64,000 bases of DNA from Paraescarpia echinospica (Eukaryota; Annelida; Polychaeta; Sabellida; Siboglinidae), in contig CM034534.1 in NCBI GenBank assembly GCA_020002185.1, forward strand, positions 17,109,156 through 17,173,155, written 5' to 3'. This document shows positions 12,038 to 23,959 of this stretch, piece by piece. The notes below the pieces were generated by a model. It was not told the DNA's origin. It ran no database searches and was given only the letters and a program-made list of their open reading frames with translations. Each line of letters opens with the position of its first letter. Position 1 is the first letter of the stretch. The position numbers and the translations under genes are program-made.

Positions 12038-12441
12038 CGACATACCATGTTTAGGTCGAAGACAACCGATCCAGTAAAGTTGCCACCATGCAAAGAAGCA
12101 TGTGACCAACACATCAAGCGTGCTAACTATCAGGCATCCATTTGGCGACACTGCTTGACGGCACGACCACCAGTGCCAACCCCTCATGGCAATGGGTGAA
12201 CTGTTGACGGATACATTTTGGTACATTGGACGGACATCCACCAGCTCCACAGGCAGTACTTGAATGTGTCAGCTGCAAATGTAAGACATGTGCTGGTGTT
12301 CGTTGCTCGTGCAAGCTGAATGGGTTAACATGTACTGGTGTTTGCCGCTGTAACGCCGATGATTGCGAAAATAGACCTGTCACGTCGACAGACATGGGAG
12401 TAGACCCACTACTGTCAAAAGACGACTCCGATATGGAGTGA
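12038..12441 (+). pseudogene. PIN/FEN1-like transposon protein, C-terminal part with CXC-like motif
   Basis: Continues the frame broken at 10722 (LRHTMF.SK...LPPCKEAC.QHI.RANYQ..IW), a segment typical of the same family. It then shows a TGA at about 12197-12199 where a Trp is expected and a frameshift near 12225-12235. The last frame (to 12441) holds a cysteine cluster of CxCKxC, CSCK, CTGxCxC and CEN spacing, resembling tesmin/TSO1 CXC DNA-binding motifs. Together with the TAG at 9652, at least three lesions plus a LINE insertion show that this copy is dead. Confidence 0.65.
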
Positions 12442-12646
12442 CATGGTCTATGATGGTCCAAGAAACTGTTTGTCAGTTGGTGAACTTCAACAGAGAACCT
12501 TTAAATTATGATATACTTTAAATTTGTTATCATTATTATCATACTATTTGCGATTTGCCAAAATGCCTACTTACATTAACATAATTATGAAGTCAATGCT
12601 TGCATCTCACAATTACGCATTTATATGTCAAAAAGAGAAACATGTT

Positions 12647-13600
12647 GTGTTATTAAATATATGTCAGCCAGAAATGCATGTAATCACATTGAAGGTCTTT
12701 TATACGAACACAACGTGAGCTATGCCCACTCTGAAAGGACTTTGTGGTTTTGTTCGATAAGGGGGTAGGGTTACTGAAATGTCTACATAATTGTTCAAAC
12801 ATAACAAATAACAATTATTCGTTCAGTAAGTCGAAGTTATTGACCATATAAACATAGATACCTGGTCTGTTGATATGTAATTTTATATCAAGCATTATGT
12901 TGTAACGTATGTGATTCCGTTCACCGTATGTCGATGAAAAACTGTGTATTTCATATTTTATATTGGCGAAAGGTTAAATGTATACACCTGATTGGTGTTA
13001 AAAAATTGCTTTACATTATGTTATGACCAACTATGAGAGACTATAAGATGATTAGCAAATAAATAGTTGATTTAGAGCATACTGTGTGACGTTTTGTCAT
13101 TTCCCGCCATTTTCTCGATTTAGGGGGTAGGTCTATTTATATATGATGATATCTTCATTAATATTGAATATTTCTCGCCAGTTCTTTTTATAATAGTACG
13201 TGGATATTGAAACATACTGATATGAAATGATCGAGTCAATATACTATGGGTATGAGTGTGGAACAAACGGAAGCACTACGCGAATAGATTTTACCGAAAA
13301 AAGTGATACATTTTTACACAAAATTATCGAACGTATCATACTAATAATTGAAAGTTAAACATTTTGTGTTACATTGCTGTTGTACATTCACTTATGTATC
13401 TACCTGTGAATATTTATAACGAGATTCAACTAAAATTATTTTATTAAGCTATTTCTGTGAATTTTTGCCAACCACTCGTGATAAATGCCGTTTTTTTTTA
13501 TAGAACGGACACCTTAATTTTGGTTAATGTTTGGAAATTATTAGTTTATAGTTCAATTAAAAAGAACATATCAAGAAACCTATGTTGGCGGGGAGGGGGG
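12647..13600 (-). repeat. Right ~0.95-kb TIR of the long-TIR transposon
   Basis: Reverse complement of the left TIR pieces at 5864-6201 and 8711-9341. It is uninterrupted and ends in a run of G (13591-13600) next to TGCA. One difference is an extra short purine block near the terminus (GGGGAGGGGGG against the shorter C run on the left). Confidence 0.85.
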
Positions 13601-13629
13601 TGCAACGAAATCCTAAATTTCCAGAAAAG

Positions 13630-16480
13630 CACCATGACTAGTATTAATAATAATAACGTCTTATTTTGCGCTGTATCCAGTCCTTAGTTCTGTTCAAAGC
13701 GCTTTACAAAAAGTTCACAATTATATTGCACTCATTTAGGTATTGAAAGCGATTTTAAAAAGGTGTGTCTTCAGCGCCGTCTTAAACGACGCAATAGTGT
13801 CACACTGTCTGATTGACTGTGGCAGATTGCTCCAAAGTACAGGGGCCGCTTTGGAGAACGCACGGTCTCCGAAAGACTTGAGGCGTGTGGTTGGTACTGT
13901 CAGCAGACCAGCAGAATTTGATCGGAGGGAACGTGTGGGCTGCAAGAAGCTCGGAAATGTATTGCGTTGCAAGTCCGTGGAGTGGCTTGAAGGTGATCAG
14001 GAGAATTTTAAACGTAATTCTTTCTTGGATGGGAAACCAATGGAGAGATTTCAGGACTGGTGTTACGTGCTCGTGTTTCCTTGTTCGTGTGATTAGACGA
14101 GCAGTCGTGTTCTGAACGCACTGCAGTCTACGTTGCTGACACTTGTTAATTTCGAACAGCAGCGAATTACAACCATCAAGTCTTGAATGGATGATTTGTT
14201 CGGCAGCTCCTGGCGTAAGAAATTTGATGATTTTACCCACATTTCGGATTTGCAAACCAGAAGATCTACATATGGCACTGACTTGTTGATCCATTGTAAG
14301 TCCAGCATCGAACATGACCCCAAGATTTCTGACACATGTACTGTGGGTCACTTGGGCATCTCCAACGTTGATCTTTGTTGTTTTAGGTATCTTTCTGCGC
14401 AGCGCCTCTGATCCCGTGAACAGAACTTCAGTTTTGTCACCATTTAATTGAAGTTTGTTTGCTGTCATCCAACCGTTGATGTCAGCAATGCATGTTTCTA
14501 GCTGAGATATGGCAACAGATGTGTCGGGGATCTTGAATGTTGTGTAAAGCTGCGTATCGTCAGCGTACATATGAAAATCTAATCGTATTTTGCAACCCAG
14601 TTCACCAGCCGTGTATATAGTGAACAGTGACGGTCCCAAGACTGACCCTTGGGGGACACCACATGTCAGCACGGACACGTTCGAGATGGCTTCTCCAATC
14701 TTAATAGCTTGTTTTCTGTCGGCATCCGTGTCGGCAGAGGATCGAGAGCGCAGGATCGAGGAGCAGATGATGTAATGATGTTTCTGACCTCATCATCAGA
14801 GGCTAGCGACAGCCTGTCCAATGGATGACTTCCATCATGTTCATAAGAAGTGATCTGGGCATCACGTTGTGCTCCCGCTCGGGGATCTAGTGCACAGCGA
14901 ATGCTTGCAGTTTTCTCTTGGAAGTAATTTCGGAAAACTTCAGCCAGAGCTTCTGGAGAGGCATGTGTTGGCAGTGGCGGGTCCACCCGAGTGTGCATCA
15001 ATGTTTGCACAATGCTGTAAAGTTTCTTTTGGTTTGATCCAGCCTCAACAACCTTGTTGGAATAGTATCGATATTTGGCTTAACGAAAACAGTTATTTGC
15101 GACTGTGCACTGGTGTCTGAACATCTGGCGATGAATTTCAAGTCCATATTTCCGGCATAGACGTTCATATTTCCGACGTGTCTGTATCTCCTTGCGTAAC
15201 CCTTTGTTGTACCATTTCACAGCGGGTCGCATCGTGATCGTCTTCTGCCTTACGGGAGCATGTTTATCCAACAAGCAGCGCAAGACCGAGTCATACTGGC
15301 AAACGAGTCCATCCAAGTCATTAGCTGGAATAGTGTACAGCTCTGACTAAGAAATGTATGCCTGCATGTCACACGCAATTACATTGCGGTATAATCTGTA
15401 GCTGGCCCGTTTCTTAGGAGCACAAGGTTTACAACCTTGTATCTTGAATGTCACTGCAGAGTGGTCGGATATACCCGGATTCTCAACCACGATATCACCA
15501 ATGATGTCTGCTTCGGATCGCGTGATTATTAGGTCTAGAGTGTGACCATGTGAACGTGTCTTTTCCATCACATATTGGTGCAGACCATGAGATTCTAGGA
15601 TGTTGTGAAAGCGTACCGTCTTTGTATCATCCAACAAATCAACGTGTATGTTGAAATCTCCAACAATCACCAAGTTATCATGGTCCATGGATAAACACTG
15701 CAGAAAATCTTAGAATTCGTCCATGAATATCGATGCGCTCCGACCATTACGGACAGATGATGGAGGACTATAGATAACACATACCCGGAAACAGTATGAT
15801 CTATACATCAGCGCTGAAGACACATCACTTCAAATGATATGTACGTCTTTGTGGCAAGTTGCCTCATTTCGAAAGATGCAAGGTAGATGACACCAACACC
15901 TCCTCCAGTTCTGTCACTACGCGGCTTGTGATCAAGTTTGTAGCCGTTTGGTGACAACGAATTTATCTCTGTCCGACTAGCATCACCCCGGCTCAGCCAG
16001 GTTTCTGTCAGTGCTAGAATATCAAGTTCGTTATCATCAAGCAACTTGAAAGTTGATCCAATTTAGATGTCACGGACCGAGTATTTAGTAGACATGCAGT
16101 TATTGTAGGTCTCGCACACTTAGTTACACGTGGAGATGTGTGAATGTCCACTGCAATCAGATTTTGTAGGCAGGCTTTGCATCTCACAGTAAACAGGAGC
16201 GGGGGGCGAGGATTAGTCAGTACAGCAATAAGTCTTTTCTTGGACCTGCCAGCCCTACAGCCCCTACAAGTCCGACGACGATGATTCAAGCGTTCACGCG
16301 GTGCAATACAATTGTCCAGTGCTGGGTAAAGTCTGGTCACAGAGGCACATCTAATCAGCAGTAATTCAGTCCTATTGTATGTGATCATGCTGTAAGAATG
16401 ATTGTTCACAATGTTCTTGTTGTCAACGTCACGCCTGGTCGACCAGCAATGTTGCAACACAGGAGCAGTTCAACTAGCGC
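13630..16480 (-). mobile_element. L2-clade LINE with endonuclease and RT, decayed
   Basis: Minus-strand non-LTR retrotransposon, nearly complete for ORF2. The 3' tail, at the low-coordinate side, has AAAGCGCTTTGAACAG, CAGCGC and ATT repeats, the same design as the other L2 copies. The coding sequence is spread over several frames: an N-terminal CRGCRAGR motif and LLNTRSV (16460-16014), endonuclease (16044-15347) and RT (about 15316-13736). It sits about 30 bases outside the right end of the long-TIR transposon, so it is a separate insertion. Confidence 0.85.
13736..16460 (-). pseudogene. L2-type ORF2 (endonuclease and reverse transcriptase), multiply frameshifted
   Basis: The fragments follow the order of an L2 ORF2. 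APE-like endonuclease motifs are LALTETWL, GGGVGVIY, VGDFNIH, TLDLIITR and the catalytic SDH. A linker with LLDKHAPV and WYN follows, then RT motifs GVPQGSVLGPSLF and YADDTQLY with KLQLNGDKTEVL. The L2 C-terminal region comes last (HVTPVLKSLHW, SFGDRAFSKAAPVLWSNLP). Frames change near 13972, 14670, 15010-15080, 15320-15347, 15690-15808 and 16040, and the RT palm N-terminal to GVPQG is partly missing. It cannot encode an active enzyme. Confidence 0.85.
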
Positions 16481-16594
16481 AGTGTCTGGTTCCGATACAA
16501 TCAACTAACTCTGAACCTGAGTAAGACATGTTATAACATTTTTGGTAACATGGAACGTGAAGTCGTGCCATTGTTGTTGCAGGGTTAACGCATT

Positions 16595-17452
16595 GAACGG
16601 GTTAACTCAGCCAAATATCTGGGTGGAACTTTGTTAAAAAATGTCTAAGTTATCCGGTTTATTTTATCATATGGATTCGTCCATAAACACCGATATGATA
16701 AGGTAATTATATTATGCATATGTATTTCCGTGTATTAATTATGGGATTGAATTATATGGATCAGTATATAAAACTAACTTAACTAAAATACAAGTTTTTA
16801 AAAATATGTTACTTAAAACATTAACAAAGCGTAACCGTCATGACAGTGCCACTGCCTTGCATCGGGAACTTAATATACTTAAAGTTCATGAACTATTTAA
16901 ACTAAATGTTCTAATATTTGTGTATGAACAGTGTATGAATCAACTTCCTAGTCTATTCCACCAATTTTATAAATGTAATAGTGAGCTCATGACCATAAGT
17001 TCCAGACAGGAGAACAATTTATATAGAACTGGAGAGAACTCCCTGAAAGTAATAGGGGCTCGACTTTGGAATAAACTACCTATAGACATTATACATAAAA
17101 AAAGCTAAATATATTTAAGCATAAAGCCAGGAGCTTTATCATTGGCATTAATTAAAGTTTAAATATAATTATACATTGTAAAGAAATCGCTTGTGAATTA
17201 TCTTATATTGGTACAACATATGTAGCTTTAATTTACGGAAGTCGTTAACCTGAAGTTATTGCAATTGAATGCACTGTATAACCTTTATATACGTAATATT
17301 ATGTATGTGGGAGTACACTATATGAGTTTGGCTACTAGCTCGATAAGTTATCCTTCTCTGGTAGCCACCTCATCTCTGTTACATTACTCTTGAATAATAT
17401 TGTATATCATCTTGATGAGGAAATAAATTTACTTTACTTTACTTTACTTTAC
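16595..17452 (+). mobile_element. LINE 3' fragment with (ACTTT)n tail
   Basis: Plus-strand, 5'-truncated LINE. Bases near 16603-16640 encode SAKYLGGTLLKN, an RT thumb motif, followed by a stop; the frame at 16806-17108 encodes a LINE C-terminal end with an ARLWNKLP motif. A 3'UTR leads to pentamer repeats of TTTAC at about 17427-17452, the 3' terminus. It lies directly against the broken gene at 17453, so it probably inserted into it. Confidence 0.7.
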
Positions 17453-19200
17453 TGTTCAAATACAGTTTCACATTGACCACATATGTTGTTAGGGAGATTC
17501 CTGTGGTCCTTAATGAGGCGGGATAGATCACTTGTTTTTGGTAGGGAAAGTGATATATCACGAGCATAGCGAACCTCCAGGTAAAGCCGTTCTACTTTGG
17601 TTTCCTCATCTACGTCAATGACTGCAGTGTACTCATCAACTGCATCAACTGATGTAAATGGGCCTCCCATAACCTCCAGTGCTTCCAAATATTTAATTCT
17701 CCTCCTGTCAACTGCTAGATTAGCAATTTCCTTGTCCTGCAGGCTTTGTTTCTTCAGTTGTTGCTGACTTGTGTTCCATGCCAACATGATTCATGGTATC
17801 CTACCTCCTTTTCTTACAACACTGCCACGTTTCCTGAAAGAACCTGGTTGTCGTCGGTCAATTCGGTCTGTCGCCTTGGCTTTAATTTGCGCTGAAGATG
17901 CACTGGCAACCTGCGTGGCAACCCTAGTCGAGAGCTCGTAGTTCACGAAGCCGACACTCCGCTCCGGCCAGGTTGTGGAGTGCTGCCTTCTCCAGCTTCT
18001 GTGTGTGTCCACGTGGGAAACTGAATGCTTTGCAGTCTCATCGTAGTTCCCAAAGCTAAATATGTCCCCATTTAGCTTCTGGAAGCCAGCAGGCAGTTTG
18101 CAGAAAATCATCTTCAGAAGCTATATGACTTGGTGTCGAAAAGAGGCGGCTACCTTGGCTGTGGTACCACAGATGTCCTCATCGTTCCTCGCGTGCTTGA
18201 TCCTCTCACTGGACACAACATTTGAAGGCTGGCTCATCTACTTTCAAGGGAGTAGTTGAATCTATATCTACCAGAACCTGGCAGAGTTGCTGGAATGCTG
18301 GGATGATCTTGGTGTAGGTTGTGTCAGCCGACGTTGTCAGAGACAAGATTGGTTCAACCAAATGTAGGCTAATGAGAGCCCCTACACAGTACATGACCCT
18401 CAAGAAGTCCAAGTCCAAGAAACTTCTGACGATGCAGGCTAACTGATTTGTGACATGCGCGTATTTCTACAGGAAGGATGCCACATCATCCACTTGGTCG
18501 AGGCTAATTGCTCAGGTCAGTGTCAAATGATTGAAGTGCTATCTTTGAGACTGACAGACTTGTTTTGTCGAGGGGCTATGTGGAGGTCAGATTTATTTAA
18601 TTTATTCAAATAAATGGTCAAAGTCATGATTGATAAGCCAAGTCAGGCAGTAAACTGAGCGTTTGCTCAATGACGCTTGTTGCCGTTGTTGTTGTTGCAT
18701 TCACCAGAAAGTTTGAGGATATGATGTTCTCTATTTCAGCCCATGGCCTTGGTGGTAACCCTGTTAAACACAAATGTTGGGTGTACATTGCAAAACAGAT
18801 GATCAGGGATGTGCTCCGATTTTAGACTTTCTTAATCTACATTGAAATTGTGCGCTGTCTAATCTGTTATGACAAAACAGAATTCTCAAAGGGAGGTTTA
18901 GTTCTAACACCACTTGCTGCCTCAATAATTTCGAAAGGAGGACTGCCACTTTGAGGGCTGTTAAATTGTTTATGGACTCTGATGAAGTTACGCTCATGGT
19001 GGGCAGATACCTGCATTTACCATTCACAGTGATGCCCCGAACAGAAAATGATCCAGAACCTTGCTTCTTGAACTCATCGTCAGAATAAGTCACCACAACC
19101 TGTTCATCAGATTCAAAGTTCATGATCTCCTTGACAATCTCGTCTAATGCCAGAGCTTCGATGCTTTTGTCTGCTTGTCTAACATTCAGACAGGGTGCTC
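17453..19200 (-). pseudogene. Broken ORF of an unrecognised repeat-family gene
   Basis: Four minus-strand frames appear to be one decayed coding sequence: 19123-18803 (upstream to about 19190 in another frame), 18418-18206, 18111-17791 and 17787-17453. The first has an acidic start and a GSFSVRGITVNGK..YLP..VTS segment; the last has GGPFTSVDAVDEY and a LEVRYARDISLSLP motif. The YARD-x-SLSLP pattern reminds me of an uncharacterised gene family repeated in invertebrate genomes; I do not know its function. At least three frame changes are present, and the C-terminal end is cut by the LINE tail at 17452. Confidence 0.45.
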
Positions 19201-20169
19201 AGATATCGGGATGGTCATGCGGCTTCCAAGTTCTTCTGAACATTTTGTCTCCCAACTGTGATGACAGAGGCCTACCATTGTTTACGATGCATGAACATTT
19301 CCCTATGAAAAGTGGATGTAATGTTTAGTGATCGATCGCCAGGCGGCGTCATAGTCACATGAACATTAAGCATTGGACATTTACGTTTGACACGAACATT
19401 AACAATATTGTGTTTATATGTCATCAGGTTATGTTCCACTATACATGTATTTTGTGTTGTGTATCCAGTACGTTAGACATAGACTGTATAACTGAATATA
19501 TAATATCCTTCGTTATAATTATGCATGTATTACTATACCATAATTTAGACAGGCTCATAGCATACAGAGTCTGGCCCTATTCAGTTGTACAATTGTGATC
19601 TCGGATTAAAGTCTATGTATATATATATATATATATCAAATTATCAATGATGTGTGTATGTACGTATATATATATATGTATATATTAATGTTTTTAATAG
19701 GTACATTTCACGTTTTAGTAATGGATGCGCCTCTGAATGGCCATAATTGCCAGATTTATGACAAAGAAAAAAAATGCAGTCAAAATTTTATTATTATTAA
19801 ATATCCAATTGGTAATTATACCCAAGATCACGGTAGTCAATGGAGTCAATATCATGTGCAAGAAATGGCGACGTAGAATCCTGCATGTGACAGCTTCCAG
19901 CATGGGGGACATACTTACAAAGTTTGCCACGTGTTTGCACCGCGAAGGTGTTTCACATGAACATTCCGAAGCCATCAGCTTCAACAATAAACGATGCCAA
20001 GCGATCGTCCGACGTTCGGCCGTTCCAGCAACAAGCGTGTGGATAATTGCTGCCTCTCAGATTGTTCGAGCCTGTTTAAATACTGGATAGCGTGTCAGCT
20101 GCAGAGGACCATGGGCATGCATTTGTATTCCTAATTAACTATAATTTTATCATATCATGTTATTGTATT

Positions 20170-20240
20170 ATACTGCGCACGCACGCACGCCAGCGCGCGC
20201 GTGCGCTCGCACACACAAACACACACACTCTCTTTCTTAC

Positions 20241-20337
<97 letters not shown>

Positions 20338-20376
20338 TACACACACACACACAACACACGCATCCGCACACGCGCA

Positions 20377-20408
<32 letters not shown>

Positions 20409-20415
20409 CACACAA
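20170..20415. repeat. Compound (CA)n/(CACG)n microsatellite
   Basis: Long CA run (about 20248-20328) flanked by CACG and CATA variants. Open frames on both strands here are artefacts of the dinucleotide repeat. Confidence 0.95.
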
Positions 20416-20464
20416 ACACATGGTGTCATTTGAACTGATGACAGTTCAGTTGCCCAAGGCATTC

Positions 20465-20665
20465 AAGAAAAGACAGGCATATCAAAAGTACGAAAGCAAA
20501 TAACTCTAGATAATTATCACTGTTTTCTGAAATACACCGCCAGTTGGTAGATCAGATACCAATGACTAAAACGCGAATGAACATGGAAATCGGCGAGTGG
20601 ACCTCGGTGACTCTTACTTTGGAGATGCACTTGCAATTCTCACAAGTTAGCGTTAATACTAATTG
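20465..20665 (+). repeat. Dispersed repeat family R1, copy B
   Basis: Same block order as the other three copies (GCATATCAA, TAACTCTAGATAATTATCACTGTTTTCT region, GGTAGATCA, GAGTGGACCTCGG, AAGTTAGCGT). It lies between the CA block and the TG tract at 20789. Confidence 0.55.
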
Positions 20666-20784
20666 TAGACCAGTAAATGAGTTAGATTGTACGTGTTCAC
20701 TGCGTGTTTTATCGGCGGGATGGAAACTTCTACTTCCCTGGCGGAGAAAACAGATCGATCGGATCAATTATATTAATGTATTTA

Positions 20785-20788
<4 letters not shown>

Positions 20789-20828
<40 letters not shown>
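20789..20828. repeat. (TG)n microsatellite
   Basis: About 40 bases of uninterrupted TG dinucleotides. Confidence 0.95.
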
Positions 20829-20830
<2 letters not shown>

Positions 20831-21662
20831 CTGATCTCAAAAAACACTATATTGTTAGCTGTGGTACGATGTTGTTGCGCAGATGAAGTGCGTATTACGT
20901 CAAATGACCGGTGAAACTAAGTCGGCACGTTACACGGAATGGATTCCGACACAAAAATTAAATACCGCTTCTATGAAAAAGTGGAATGGCACGTGCTGTC
21001 ATAAGAACGAATGTCCACAATATTAACCACACTGGCTATACTCCTAGAGATCGTCTATTTAAATCAGTTATCATAAACGGCTGTCCTTAAAACGTCAATT
21101 CTTCTAGAATGTGGTTTGTGCGGCAACGTCATGTAAACAGAATACCCAATGAACTGGTGACAAATGGTGGTGTAATGTTTCGCTTTGTTATCGGTGGTGC
21201 TCTGTTAAAATTGAAAACTATCCCACTTTTTTCTTATTACATACGCATCCTGAAGGAATTTTGTTGAAACAATATGTAAACAAAACACAGGTGGGTCGAA
21301 CCAGCGTGATTTAGTCGACTCAATAGTAAGCTAACAGCTTTGGTTTCTAATCACCCATCAGCACGATTTCATAAATTCAAGTATCTGTCAGTATTACACT
21401 TGGCCAGCGCCGCGCCGGAGTGTTCTAATTGGACGGCAACAGTTCGTTGTGTCCCCCTTGCACGCGCACCTGCTCGTGTCAGCGAATCACACCAGTCAGC
21501 GGGAGTGGCCACGTTCAACCAAGCCGCGGATGAGTTGAATGATGCCACGTCCCAAGACGGCCGACTTGGAGATGTCGCGGAAGACGCTCCAAAAGTAAAA
21601 CGCATATAGACGCATCAGCTCTAAGACATTGTGCGTTTGGAATGAGTAATTAACGCCACGTT

Positions 21663-21856
21663 ATGGGTGTGCTGACTTGGATGTTAGTAGTCGTCATAGC
21701 CGGTGTGGCGGAGAAATGCAATGGGAAGAAGGAATTGAAGGTGGGATTGATTATTCCTCTCGATGGGCTACTCGGGTTCCGACGGATAGCAGCCGCTAGT
21801 ACGATGGCCGTGGAAGACGCGAAGGAGGCCGGCTACTTGAAGGATACTGACATCAG
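21663..21856 (+). CDS. Receptor guanylate cyclase exon 1 (signal peptide)
   Basis: Starts at ATG 21663 (Kozak-like GTTATGG). Encodes a hydrophobic signal peptide (TWMLVVVIAGVA) and the first beta-alpha unit of the ligand-binding fold (KELKVGLIIPL, then AAASTMAVEDAKEAGYL). Ends in phase 2 at AG|GTGGGA. The frame stays open to 21928, so a later donor such as GTATGT at 21883 is possible, but only the earlier site joins exon 2 in frame with family-like sequence. Confidence 0.8.
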
Positions 21857-23664
21857 GTGGGAACTTGTACGATGTGTAGACAGTATGTGTTGTAGATTGC
21901 GTGTACAAAATGTACACTTTGGTGTGTAGGGTAGACTGTATGTAAAACTTTAGTGGGTAGAGTATATTGAATTTACACCGTGAAGACTGTAGACCATGTG
22001 TAGACGTGCATGCCTGTATGCGTGAGTACGAATACTTCAGAATCAAACTGTCCACGTCGTACCAATGATAATATATACCGAAGGAAAACACGTGAACACG
22101 TCTAATTTAAATATAAACTGTAAAATGGAAACACCTCGAGCAAATGAAGAGTTTTCGCCTTCATCAAACCCACCAGCTGCGTTGCATGACCGTAATTTGC
22201 ATGTACGTATTGTTATTAATGCCGAGTTGGCAAGTACGTTCGAGCACTCCAAGCGTTGGGACAGAAATCGCAGAAACACTACCTCGAATTTAGTTTGTTT
22301 ATTCCAATTAAATTATGTATTATAGTGGATACTGTTATAATTGATAGTCTACCGTATTTTGCATTATAACGGGACTCCTGGTTCTGAGGGCATAGGTTGC
22401 AATTTGACTAAAGATCTCAAGGAAGAAGCTTGAAAAGAGACTAGTAGGTAGTGTCGTTTGATCCTTAAAACTAGTATTGAAGCTGGCAGATCAATTAGGT
22501 GCCTACTTGTGTTCACCGGTACAAAATAAATGAACAGATCCATTGAGATCAATATGTAACGATTTGGCAACTGAATGACCTGCTGCAATCAAACATCTTT
22601 CACAAAATGATCCTTTCGCATAAAGTAATTGTGATAAACTAATTGTATCTTGTATAGATCTGGATCTATATTGAGACAGGCTTTGGTAGAAATAACAAGT
22701 TGCGTTGCGTGTTGTGCATAAATACAGTTTTGAATATGAAAAAGAGTAATGTGAAACAGTTGTGTTCTTCGCTTACACTAGCTTTGTGAATGTTACGAAA
22801 GAAGACCCATTTCCGAAAAAAAAGAGTATAAAAGTTTGTATATGGGGTGTAGCAGGTTAACAAATTAATGTTTTATTAACAGATTTTAAGTTGTTATACT
22901 CAATTTCATCGGGTGTCCAGCGTCACCGACACGAATTTACAATACTACATATAATTTGAATATATTACTTTACATATACGGGGGAAAATGTTCTTGTATC
23001 ATGTAATGTACGTAGACTATTAAGAACAAAGAGATATGAAAAATAAGAAAATATGTGACATAGAATCGTTTCTGTTCTGTCATGCTTACATGGGTGTTAT
23101 TTATTGTTGTTTCTTGGAAAAGCACATTTCAACTACTGAAGTTCTTTCGGACATGTGTTAAGAATTATATTTAACACATAATTAGTAACAATGATAAGTC
23201 CTTAGCCACGACCAGTGTGATGTAATTATATCCTGTGATTGCAACTTGAGAAAATATGTGATATGCACTGATATTGGAGAAGGTGGAAACAAAATCTTGC
23301 TATTATTTAAGAATTCCAATATCCTTCATCTTAAATAAATACATATATAGGAAAACGATAAAAACATTATGTGGCATGTAACTGTTTACGCACGTTTGTA
23401 TGTTTGTTTTATATTTCACTTGATGCAATATTTCTTAAATTCACATTTATTAGGTATTTTGTTTAACAATCTGATCTACAGGTTTCCAAACAGTTAAAGT
23501 ACACCAATTTAATGTCGGAAAGCCTGTATTTACAAAACAAAAAAAGGACCAACCAAGGTATTGCCGGCAAAGAAATCAACAATTGTTAGTTATATTACTA
23601 AAACAAAGGCGTAATTCGACTATTAACAACCGGTGACGCTGGACACTGCACCATGCATATTCAT

Positions 23665-23945
23665 AAAAGTAACTTCTTATAAAGCGTTGTATTCAGTCCT
23701 TTGGACTGCTCAAAGCGCTTTACACTTTATGCCGTGGGAGACCTGTTTAATCGAACACCATCTCGACTACTCCGGGAAGCATTCGGACACGCTGCAATTA
23801 ATGCGCAAAGAATATTCGCAGACAAATATCCACCACTGTCTATAGACAGTTAATCATTCATACAACTGAGTGAACTGGAGAACGCGGGTTCTTTCAATTG
23901 AGATTTCGATGTTCTAGTCACTGCTCCACTGCGCTCCACATTCTT
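23665..23945 (-). mobile_element. tRNA-derived SINE (family S1), internally deleted
   Basis: Read on the minus strand, a tRNA-like head near 23945-23880 (GGAGCGCAGTGG... and GAACCCGCGTTC, a damaged B box) joins directly to a body that matches the SINE at 59572-59910: AGTTCACTCAGTTGTATGA, GAATGCTTCCC, GTCGAGATGGTGTTCG, and the tail AAAGCGCTTTGAGCAGTCC. It lacks the block between the B box and the TTCACTCAG motif. Partly copied by the local tandem duplication. Confidence 0.75.
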
Positions 23946-23959
23946 AGGTAGAGTGAACA

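Larger units (their letters stand above)
5860..13604 (+). mobile_element. Long-TIR DNA transposon, composite with two nested LINEs
   Basis: Sequence read inward from 5864 matches, as reverse complement, the sequence read inward from 13600, for about 0.95 kb. Both ends start with a C-rich run followed by GCCAAC and are flanked by TGCA (5860-5863 and 13601-13604). TGCA is either a 4-bp target duplication or, being palindromic, part of the TIR. The interior carries a decayed PIN/FEN1-like ORF with a CXC tail (9343-12441). An L2 LINE (6202-8705) splits the left TIR and another LINE (10723-12033) splits the ORF. Without these, the element is about 3.9 kb. FEN1/XPG-like nucleases occur in Academ transposons, which suggests but does not prove a relationship. 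No DDE transposase was recognised, so it could also be a non-autonomous carrier. Confidence 0.75.
19200..21662. other. Non-coding DNA upstream of the guanylate cyclase gene
   Basis: Contains a TA run (19615-19645), a large complex (CA)n block (20170-20415), one copy of repeat family R1, and a (TG)n tract (20789-20828). A GC-richer, CpG-containing stretch at 21400-21600 lies just upstream of the first exon and may be the promoter or 5'UTR region. The 89-codon frame there has no recognised domain. No TATA box was identified. Confidence 0.4.

Noticed and set aside
20092..20462. Several overlapping open frames of about 60-113 codons on both strands
   Set aside because: They are poly-(His-Thr) or (Cys-Val) translations of a CA/TG dinucleotide run, and so are similar frames at 3375-3569, 24767-25183, 26037-26443, 46133-46774, 49003-49269, 56674-57051, 57894-58279, 60468-60958 and 63194-63463.
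21340..21609. An 89-codon frame just upstream of the guanylate cyclase start
   Set aside because: No family motif, and no way to join it in frame with exon 1; more likely promoter or 5'UTR sequence.
21857..21928. Extension of exon 1 to a GTATGT donor at 21883
   Set aside because: It gives phase 1, which does not join the exon 2 frame with an acceptor that preserves the family motif; the AG|GTGGGA donor at 21857 does.
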